Positions 42,761 through 50,285 of a stretch of 64,000 nucleotides of DNA are shown in pieces; the stretch's first letter is position 1, and the number at the start of each line of letters is the position of its first letter. The notes under the pieces are model-generated. The model did no database searches, was not told where the DNA came from, and saw nothing but the letters and a program-made list of their open reading frames with translations. The DNA is from Niabella yanshanensis. Lineage in GTDB: Bacteria > Bacteroidota > Bacteroidia > Chitinophagales > Chitinophagaceae. The position numbers were made by a program, and so were the translations under genes. Location: the NCBI RefSeq assembly GCF_034424215.1, contig NZ_CP139960.1:4960001-5024000 (forward strand), written 5' to 3'.

Positions 42761-44191
42761 TTAATTCGTGAGGGTTAGATTCATGTTCTCTGATTTTTCA
42801 ACTGCCAGGGGAGCCCCGTCGCTCCCTTTTATGGAAACATTTTTGAACTTCCAGCCTTTGGCATTACTGATGGTACCAGCCTTAGCTCCTGTTATTTCAA
42901 TATCGGAGAAATTGAAATGGGTTGCCGGCGATTGAGGAATTCCATTACAGTAAATGATATGATTGGTAATGCCTGTGGCTTTTATATTGGAAACATATAT
43001 GTTTCTGAACACTGGAATCCCTCTGGAAGATGGATCTACTTTTTGTAATAATGTCTTCCAATGTTGAGGAATAGAATCATAGTTGTAGCCAGCCGGAAGC
43101 AACGAATTACTATAAGCTGGATTCCAGTTCATGGTAAAATGAAAGGCATTGCGTACGCTATCCATTTTTATATTATGCAGGTAAATGTTTTCTACTGTAC
43201 CCCCGCGGGTGGTAGTAGATTTAATATGGAAGCCTTGTCCTGTTTTGAAGGCCTGCAGATCATAGGCCAATACATTTCGGATACCACCCGAGGTTTCGCT
43301 GCCAAGGGTTAGCAAGCCTCCGCCTTTACGCGCAATACATTTGCGGATCACTACATATTCTGTAGGACGGTTTACCCGGAGGCCATCCCAATCGCGGCCG
43401 GCTTTTAAACAAAAATCATCGTCGTTGCAGTCGATGTCACAGTTCTCAATCAATACCCAGCTGGACGAGTCTACATCGATACCGTCTGTACTGGGACCAT
43501 GACCGTCTTCATTGTTCCGTATGACGACACCGTCTACTGTTAATCTCGTGGAATAAAGCAACTGCACCGTCCAGAATCCTGCATTTTTAAAAGTGATCTC
43601 CTTTAATGTAATGTCGGAAGCATTTTGTGTAAGAAAGGTGCGTACGCGTTTGGCATCATAGTCTACGATCCATCTTAATCCCTTAGGTTCGTATTCTTTT
43701 CTCATTGCCCAGTACTTGTCCCAGCAAAATTTACCACGGGCATTCACGATGCCTTTACCGGTAACCGCAACATTAGATGCATCAATGATATTGATCAGCG
43801 CAGCCGGCCATTTCATTTCGATGCCCGCTATACGGGTATCGATTTCGGGGTAGTCGCTCAGATGCTGTGAGCCGAGCAAAAGCACTCCTGCATCAATTTT
43901 AAGATGTACATTGGATTTAAGAAAGATGGAGCCTGTTACATAAGTGCCGGGTTTAAATGCTACGATGCCACCGCCGGCTTTGGCGCAGGCATCAATAGCT
44001 TTTTGAATAGCTGCGGTGTTGATCGTAACTGTATCAGACTTTGCTCCAAAATTATTGGTGTAGTATATTTTTTTTCCAGCCGGGAATTTTTTGGCACCCA
44101 CTTCTTTGGCCCAGGGAAGATCGGGTAATTGCGCCTGGCTATACAAACTGGCTATTAACAAGGCTAATAGCATTGTGCAAACTCTGATCAT
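42761..44191 (-). CDS. GH28-family glycosidase with altered active-site motif
   Basis: The 476-aa protein has a signal peptide (LYSQAQ) and GH28 beta-helix motifs: GPSTDGIDVDSSSWVLIEN (NTDG-like), DIDCNDDDFCLKAGRDWDG (DDD) and GQGFHIKSTTTRGG (RIK becomes HIK). The Gly-His-Gly block is absent: the matching place reads RKGGGLLTLGSETSGG. The conserved His that helps the catalytic water or base network is therefore replaced by Gly. Activity may be reduced or specialised (for example, exo-action on modified galacturonate). It lies 2 bp from the PL22 gene, so the pair is tightly linked. The other GH28 of this operon keeps the His. Confidence 0.85.
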   Translation of the reverse strand: MIRVCTMLLALLIASLYSQAQLPDLPWAKEVGAKKFPAGKKIYYTNNFGAKSDTVTINTAAIQKAIDACAKAGGGIVAFKPGTYVTGSIFLKSNVHLKIDAGVLLLGSQHLSDYPEIDTRIAGIEMKWPAALINIIDASNVAVTGKGIVNARGKFCWDKYWAMRKEYEPKGLRWIVDYDAKRVRTFLTQNASDITLKEITFKNAGFWTVQLLYSTRLTVDGVVIRNNEDGHGPSTDGIDVDSSSWVLIENCDIDCNDDDFCLKAGRDWDGLRVNRPTEYVVIRKCIARKGGGLLTLGSETSGGIRNVLAYDLQAFKTGQGFHIKSTTTRGGTVENIYLHNIKMDSVRNAFHFTMNWNPAYSNSLLPAGYNYDSIPQHWKTLLQKVDPSSRGIPVFRNIYVSNIKATGITNHIIYCNGIPQSPATHFNFSDIEITGAKAGTISNAKGWKFKNVSIKGSDGAPLAVEKSENMNLTLTN

Positions 44192-44193
44192 AT

Positions 44194-45426
44194 TTATCTT
44201 TTGGAAGATTTAATTTCAACTGCATAGATATTTTCCCTTCCTTCGAAATTGGCCCGGAAAATGACCCATTGCTGATCGGGTGAAAAATGTATGTTGGGTT
44301 CTAAACGGTATTGGTGGTGCTTCATGTTCACCAGTTTTTCAGCTTGGAAGCGATCGCCATTAGGGCGGAAATAATAGATCCATTGTCCATCAGGAGCTTT
44401 TGCCACCGAACCGGGATCTCCGCCGTCTCCTGCAAATACTTTGTTGTTTGCCGAGCTTGTGTAATGCACCGACCACTCATTTCTTTGCAGTTCATACCTG
44501 GTAGTTTTACCTGTGGCCAGTTCTACACCTGACACGAAAAAAGTAGATCCGCGTGGCTGCTGCAGATCAAACCATATATAGCGCCCATCTTTGCTGAACC
44601 ATTCATGTCCTGCAATCTCCATTGGGATGGTTCGTTTATGGATTAGTTTTATTGCTTTGCTGTTGACGTCAATGGTCCAGATCCGGTCAACTTTGTGCCA
44701 GGGGCCTTCATGACAGAACATTAACAACGATGGATCAGTGGGGGAGAACTGTATATGATTCAACCAGGCACTATCTGTAAATATTTTATTGAGCGTACCG
44801 TTATTAATATCAATTGTGAACAGGGTTCGGGGTAGCTTAGCTTCGTAGATCAGGTTAAAGTAACTGCTTTTCGCGGGGTTCTGCTTTAAGATATCTTTTT
44901 CAGTATCACTGGTTTTGGCGCCTGCCAATAGTGTGCCATCTGCATTGATGGTAGTGATACCCGCTTTAAAGTCATCAGGAAATACATATACCAGCCTGTT
45001 TTTTTTTGTTGACAGGTTTACTGCAAATACACTGTCTTTTACCTGGTAAAAAGCTTCATTGCGTTGAGGTGATACAATCTCCCCGGTAATAGGTGATGCG
45101 TGATTGGTAAGCCGCTCCGCCTGCAATGTTTTCAGGTCCAGCAGGTACAATTGGCGATCCCGGGCGTTGCTGTTGTAGGTTTCCTGCTTTGCTGCTGGAT
45201 CAACGGTTTTTTCGGTGCTATAGTACACCATTTTATCTCCAACAAAGGGATTGTTATGGAAATAAAAACTCAGGTTGCTCCTGTTGTTATTGGTAAGGCG
45301 CACTATTTTATGATCTGTGTCAGCATCAATCCAGCTATCCGGCATATCAGGCCCTGTTTTTTGCTTTTGTTGAGCAATAGAAGCATGAGCATAAATAGCC
45401 AGCAATATCAGTATTTTGAATTTCAT
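44194..45426 (-). CDS. PL22 oligogalacturonate lyase
   Basis: The ATG at 45426 is the real start, 10 bp after the SusD2 stop; the in-frame extension to 45546 runs through the end of SusD2. The 410-aa protein has a signal peptide (AHASIAQQ, about residue 19) and a seven-bladed propeller of the PL22 type, with MFCHEGPWHKVDRIWTID, EIAGHEWFSKDGRYIW and HHQYRLEPNIHFSPDQQW. These His/Gln clusters form the metal site in characterised oligogalacturonate lyases. It degrades short unsaturated galacturonides to 5-keto-4-deoxyuronate. The export signal is notable, since many PL22 enzymes are cytoplasmic. Confidence 0.87.
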   Translation of the reverse strand: MKFKILILLAIYAHASIAQQKQKTGPDMPDSWIDADTDHKIVRLTNNNRSNLSFYFHNNPFVGDKMVYYSTEKTVDPAAKQETYNSNARDRQLYLLDLKTLQAERLTNHASPITGEIVSPQRNEAFYQVKDSVFAVNLSTKKNRLVYVFPDDFKAGITTINADGTLLAGAKTSDTEKDILKQNPAKSSYFNLIYEAKLPRTLFTIDINNGTLNKIFTDSAWLNHIQFSPTDPSLLMFCHEGPWHKVDRIWTIDVNSKAIKLIHKRTIPMEIAGHEWFSKDGRYIWFDLQQPRGSTFFVSGVELATGKTTRYELQRNEWSVHYTSSANNKVFAGDGGDPGSVAKAPDGQWIYYFRPNGDRFQAEKLVNMKHHQYRLEPNIHFSPDQQWVIFRANFEGRENIYAVEIKSSKR

Positions 45427-45436
45427 ACCTGTTTTT

Positions 45437-46933
45437 TTAATATCCATCATTTTGAGGGTACAGATCCGGAGCTGCATCCAGTTCGGGTTGAGGAACAGGA
45501 TAAATGATATAGTTTTTGTTAAACGGCTGCATTTGATGCTGAACATCTTCGGCGGTGATCCATGCAGGTATTATCTGGTCGATTTTTCCCATCCTGATGA
45601 GATCATACCAGCGGGAACCTTCGCCCACAAACTCTTTTCTTCTTTCTTCAAAGAGGCGATCCAGCGAGACACTCGAAATAGGGGAGAGCCCGGCCCTGAC
45701 TCTTATTTGATTTACTGCCTCATCCACATCAGCCTGCGAACCGGCAGCACCCTTGAGAATACACTCCGCTTTAAGTAACAATACATCTGTGTAACGCAGC
45801 ACAATAAAGTTAATGGGCCAGTCTAACCTGTTAGCAGGTGTTTTGCTTACGTCAATATACTTTTTAATAAAAGATCGGGTTTCTGCTACGCCATTGAAAG
45901 TATAACCGGTTTGAATCGTGAAAGCCTTCCTTGTATCTTCCGCTTCGAAGCTATTTAACAGGCTGGAAGAAACCGGGCGAATCATTAAACCTCCTTGCGT
46001 AGGTTTGCCTTGCGACTGAAACCAGGTATCGGGTGCAAGTAGCCAGGGAAAAGTAGATCCAAGCACAGGAGTGAAGCCTGTGGCGTATTGTACGTCAAAT
46101 ATCACTTCGCTGTTATTCTCATTCGCGTACGAGAAGATGTCTGGGAACGATTGGGAAAACGTATATTTTCCGCTGGCAATAATTTCATTGAGTAATGTCA
46201 GCGCCTGTGAATACTCGTTCAGTCCCATGCCGGGGCCATTTATATCGTAGGTCGGGGCGCTTCTCATCAGGTGCACTAACGCTAAGATTCCTTTTGCAGA
46301 GAATTTTGTTGCCCGGCCCCTGTCGGCTGCGGGATAAGTTTCGGGAAGATTGTCGGCTGCAAATTGTAAGTCCTGAAGAATCAATTCATACACTTTATTG
46401 ACTTCTGATCGTTGAAGTTGCCGTGCTTCTTCGGGTGATACTGCTTCTTCCGTTACAGGTACTCTTCCGAAAATTTTTACGAGGTCGAAATAATAGAAGG
46501 CGCGTAGAAATCTGGCTTCAGCCTCGTAACGCCTGCGAAGCACTTCATCGGTTACAATGCTACCCCTGTTCTGTAAAGCAAGAAGAAATTCGTTGGCGCG
46601 ATAAATTCCTACAAAATTTGTATTCCATGCTTCTATCACATAAGGGTTACCTGCAATAGTTTTGTGAAAACTATTGATGCCTTCCCAGTCCCTCACACCG
46701 CCGTCTGAAACGGCATAAAGGTTGTCTGACCTTGTTTCAGATAAGTTTAAGATGCGATCGGGGTAAGTGCGCAATGAATTATATACCGCATTCAACCCCT
46801 GTGTGAAATCGGCTGGCTGTGTGTAGAAATTTTGTGTACTTAGATTTGAAATGGGTTGCTGATCCAGGTCTTTAGCACAACCTGTTGCAATGATGGTTCC
46901 CAGAAATATGATTAGGTATGTATAATATTTCAT
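45437..46933 (-). CDS. RagB/SusD family glycan-binding lipoprotein (SusD2)
   Basis: The 498-aa lipoprotein has lipobox TGC (Cys19). SusD features are QPISNLSTQNFYTQPADFTQG, EARFLRAFYYFDLVKIFGRVP, LLLKAECILKGAAGSQADVD and the C-terminal RLFEERRKEFVGEGSRWYD. It binds oligosaccharide at the cell surface together with SusC2. It lies 22 bp downstream of SusC2 and 10 bp upstream of PL22. The following enzymes (PL22, GH28, PL1) indicate homogalacturonan-type oligosaccharides as cargo. Confidence 0.95.
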   Translation of the reverse strand: MKYYTYLIIFLGTIIATGCAKDLDQQPISNLSTQNFYTQPADFTQGLNAVYNSLRTYPDRILNLSETRSDNLYAVSDGGVRDWEGINSFHKTIAGNPYVIEAWNTNFVGIYRANEFLLALQNRGSIVTDEVLRRRYEAEARFLRAFYYFDLVKIFGRVPVTEEAVSPEEARQLQRSEVNKVYELILQDLQFAADNLPETYPAADRGRATKFSAKGILALVHLMRSAPTYDINGPGMGLNEYSQALTLLNEIIASGKYTFSQSFPDIFSYANENNSEVIFDVQYATGFTPVLGSTFPWLLAPDTWFQSQGKPTQGGLMIRPVSSSLLNSFEAEDTRKAFTIQTGYTFNGVAETRSFIKKYIDVSKTPANRLDWPINFIVLRYTDVLLLKAECILKGAAGSQADVDEAVNQIRVRAGLSPISSVSLDRLFEERRKEFVGEGSRWYDLIRMGKIDQIIPAWITAEDVQHQMQPFNKNYIIYPVPQPELDAAPDLYPQNDGY

Positions 46934-46955
46934 TTTTTCTGCTTTTGATTAGGGA

Positions 46956-49900
46956 TTAAAAACTGAAGTTTACGCCAAATACCAGCGAGCGGGGAAGGGG
47001 TAGCCCTCCGTAATCGCCGGCTTCGGGATAATTATTATCACCACTCAAATTGGTGTTATTAGCTTCAGGATTCAGGCCGCCTTTATATTTATCGTATCCC
47101 CAAAAGTTTTCAGCCGTTATAAACAACCGGGCTGCCTGAATAACCGCGTTATTTTTGAATACGCCGCCAAGATTGTAGCCCAACGTTACATTTCTCACCC
47201 TGATATAGTCTGAAGAATAAAGCCAGTCGGTATTTTTAATACGACCGAATGTAGAATAGGCTTTGCCTACTACACCCTCGCCAGGATCGGATGCAGACCG
47301 CCATCTGTCTCTATAAAATCCAAGAGCGTTATCCGTAAATCCCTGTCCGGTTCGTCCCAGAGCTCTTCCCAGTAATGAATATACAGATCCGCCGTGCTGA
47401 CCCTGAACGAGCACGGAAAGGTCAAAGTTTTTGTATTTAAAGGTGTTAGTCATCCCCCACATAAAATCCGGATTAGGGTGGCCTACTATCTGCCTGTCGT
47501 TGGCGTCGATAACACCGTCACCGTTAAAATCTACATATCTGGGATCTCCTTCTACCTGTGAGCCATATTTTGCTGCACCATTGGCAATGTCATCGGCTGT
47601 TAGTATACCATCCTGTTTTACCACATAAATACTATAAAGAGGTTCTCCCACTCTGAGGATAGCGTGTGAGATATCGAATGAGGAAGGAATCAGTAATTGT
47701 TGCTGACCACCAGGTAAAGAGATCAACTCGTTTCGATTCAATGTAAGATTAATATTGCTATTCCATTGAAAATCGCTTCTGACAACATTCCTGGTATTCA
47801 GGTCAAATTCCCATCCGGTATTCTTAACCTCACCCGCGTTGGCTAAAACCTGCCCCGAACCAGTAACAGCTAATACCGGAACATAAAACAGCAGGTCTCT
47901 GGTTTTTTTATTATAATATTCTGCAGAAAGGCTAATGCGATTGCGAAGAATGCTAAGGTCTACCCCTATATTAACCATCTGAGATTTTTCCCATCTCAAT
48001 TCTGCGTTGGTAATACCCGAAGGCGCGAATCCTGTAACCTGGTTACCGTTGAAAGTATAGCCATAGTTTCCCAATGTGGCAATGCTGCCGTAGTCGGGAA
48101 TATTATAGTTGCCTGATGTACCAAAGCTGGCACGTAATTTCAGATCACTAATAAAATCCACATCAGACATGAATGACTCACCACTTACCCGCCAGCCGGC
48201 CGAGAATGAAGGGAATACCCCCCATTTTGTATTAGCCCCGAATCTGGAGGAACCATCTCTTCTCATGCTGGCCGATAGGAGGTATTTATTATCGTATCCA
48301 TATTGGAGGCGGGCCAGGTAAGAGAGAAGTATATTCATCGACTCGGTGGCAGATCCGGTTACTGCTACTGCATCGCTTAGCGTAGTTATCGAACCTGACC
48401 TGAAACCTCCCTGCGAAGACATATTCGAGTTTTCTAACTTGTCCGAGTTGTAAGTAAATCCAGCGACAAAAGAAACATCATGCAGGTTGTTGTAGATCTT
48501 GTTGTATGAAATAGTATTTTCATTAACGAAGGTTCTTTTTCTTATGGTATTGTAAGAGCCTGAAGTCAGGGTGGAAAGCTGTGCGAGTCGTGTAGGAAGA
48601 CTGCTCGCTATTATATATGGATTATAACTTTTTGCAGTAATATCCGTATTGTCCAAATTGACAGTTGTTCTCAGGTTCAGACCCGGAATGATTGAATAAT
48701 CTGCATAAACGGTACCCAGTGTTCTGTATCGTTTGGTTTCTCCAATGGTATATTGAAGTTTTGCATAAGGGCTGTTCGTTGACACGCTCCATCTGTATTG
48801 TCCATTTAGTCCTGTATTGGCATATAAACCCATGGTATCCTCCTGCACTGGTGTGAAGCTGAGTGCCTGGTGTAAAATGTTGTCTTTACCCTCTACGCCT
48901 GGGTCGTGGTTAATGCTATAAGTAGGACTGATGTTTACTCCAAACTTCAATTTTTTAATTGCAGTTACTTCTACGTTGGCGCGGGCTGAGTAACTCGTGT
49001 AATCGGTAAATTTTACCATGCCCTCTTGCCGGTTATAGTTACCGGAGATAAAGTATTTCACGTGTTCAGTGCCGCCACTTGCCGACAACTGATGATTTTG
49101 TGTCAGTCCCTTTCTGAAGATTTCATCTTGCATGCTGTACAATGCCAGGCCCGGATAACCCTCCTGGAACCAGCGGTCGTCTGTCATCAGGCTTGTGTTT
49201 ACCTGACCCGCAGCCAGCCCAAGTATTTGTCTTCTTTCTTCATTGGTTTGACTGGCTGTCCGGTTTGCGCCTGATGCCACCCATTGCGCATTGATCATTT
49301 CTGTAGAACGATCAATCCATTCCCGGGGCGTTAGCATATCAAGTCCGCGGCTTCTTTCCATGTAACCTACAACGCTGTTGATACTGATGGTTGATTTTCC
49401 TGTTTTACCTTTTTTAGTGGTAATCAAAACTACTCCGTTACCTGCACGGGAGCCGTATATAGCAGCAGAAGCTGCATCCTTTAGTACCTGTATCGATTCG
49501 ATATCGTTGGGATTAATATTGTCGAGTGGGTTGCCGCTTGCATAATTCCCAGACGCGTTTGGACCTGCGGGTGTCAACGGGAACCCGTCAATTACATATA
49601 ATGGTTCATTTCCTGCAGAGATAGAACTGGTTCCGCGAACCTGCACGCTCAAACCTTTACCCAAGGCACCGGTGGTCTGGCGTACTCTTACCCCGGACAG
49701 TTGCCCAACAAGAGCCTGGTCAACACGTTGTACCGGCCGCTCTTCAAAATTGGCATTCAGCGTGCTTACAGCGCCGGTTACATTTCGCTTTTTCTGCGTT
49801 CCGTATCCAATGACCACCACTTCACTCATTTGTTGCTGCGTTGACGTTAAAACGATCACCATCGCTTCCGTTGTGGCCTTTACGGTTTTTGTCTGATAGT

Positions 49901-50123
49901 TGACATGTGTAATAGTTAACTCCGCAGTAGCCAGGTCTCCGGTGGTTAAAGAAAAATTGCCCCCGGCATCTGTGGTGGTGGTACTGCCCGTATTTAGTGT
50001 CACAGTAGCACCGCTTACCGCCGTATTTTTGTCGTCGGTAATGGTTCCTTTGATTTGGGCTGATTGTGCTGTAGCCATAAAGCTGGCGCACAGCAGAAGT
50101 ACCAGGACTGGAATTGTTTTCAT
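46956..50123 (-). CDS. SusC/RagA family TonB-dependent outer-membrane transporter (SusC2)
   Basis: The 1055-aa protein has a signal peptide (MATAQ, about residue 20), a carboxypeptidase-like beta-sandwich (about 22-95), the SusC motif VVVIGYGT (102-109), a plug (LYVIDGFPL, QVLKDAASAAIYGSRAGNG) and a barrel ending VFGVNFSF. It imports oligogalacturonides with SusD2. It opens operon 2, which runs through nine genes to 33779 with gaps of 2-22 bp and one overlap, plus the 127-bp gap before the final GH28. Operator D lies 67-110 bp upstream of the ATG. Confidence 0.95.
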   Translation of the reverse strand: MKTIPVLVLLLCASFMATAQSAQIKGTITDDKNTAVSGATVTLNTGSTTTTDAGGNFSLTTGDLATAELTITHVNYQTKTVKATTEAMVIVLTSTQQQMSEVVVIGYGTQKKRNVTGAVSTLNANFEERPVQRVDQALVGQLSGVRVRQTTGALGKGLSVQVRGTSSISAGNEPLYVIDGFPLTPAGPNASGNYASGNPLDNINPNDIESIQVLKDAASAAIYGSRAGNGVVLITTKKGKTGKSTISINSVVGYMERSRGLDMLTPREWIDRSTEMINAQWVASGANRTASQTNEERRQILGLAAGQVNTSLMTDDRWFQEGYPGLALYSMQDEIFRKGLTQNHQLSASGGTEHVKYFISGNYNRQEGMVKFTDYTSYSARANVEVTAIKKLKFGVNISPTYSINHDPGVEGKDNILHQALSFTPVQEDTMGLYANTGLNGQYRWSVSTNSPYAKLQYTIGETKRYRTLGTVYADYSIIPGLNLRTTVNLDNTDITAKSYNPYIIASSLPTRLAQLSTLTSGSYNTIRKRTFVNENTISYNKIYNNLHDVSFVAGFTYNSDKLENSNMSSQGGFRSGSITTLSDAVAVTGSATESMNILLSYLARLQYGYDNKYLLSASMRRDGSSRFGANTKWGVFPSFSAGWRVSGESFMSDVDFISDLKLRASFGTSGNYNIPDYGSIATLGNYGYTFNGNQVTGFAPSGITNAELRWEKSQMVNIGVDLSILRNRISLSAEYYNKKTRDLLFYVPVLAVTGSGQVLANAGEVKNTGWEFDLNTRNVVRSDFQWNSNINLTLNRNELISLPGGQQQLLIPSSFDISHAILRVGEPLYSIYVVKQDGILTADDIANGAAKYGSQVEGDPRYVDFNGDGVIDANDRQIVGHPNPDFMWGMTNTFKYKNFDLSVLVQGQHGGSVYSLLGRALGRTGQGFTDNALGFYRDRWRSASDPGEGVVGKAYSTFGRIKNTDWLYSSDYIRVRNVTLGYNLGGVFKNNAVIQAARLFITAENFWGYDKYKGGLNPEANNTNLSGDNNYPEAGDYGGLPLPRSLVFGVNFSF

Positions 50124-50189
50124 ATGATACCTGATTATTTAATAATTAATTGCTGCAACTGGCATGCAATTCAAATGGCATTATCAAAT

Positions 50190-50233
50190 CTAAGGTAGAG
50201 TTAATATTCAAAGCTGCATCCTGCGCCATCCTG
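50190..50233 (-). promoter_or_regulatory. Operator/promoter D: CAGGAY direct repeat plus -7 box (SusC2 operon)
   Basis: On the minus strand CAGGAT-GGCG-CAGGAT (50233-50218) is followed 20 bp later by TACCTTAG (50197-50190), close to TAnnTTTG. Spacing matches operators A-C; the four bases between half-sites differ (GGCG instead of RGTT) and the TGGTT element is replaced by AGCTTT. The start of SusC2 is 66 bp downstream of the box. Confidence 0.6.
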
Positions 50234-50285
50234 ATCTACAGTTACGATAAACAGCGAATATGCTGATATTGAATTAATAGAAGTA

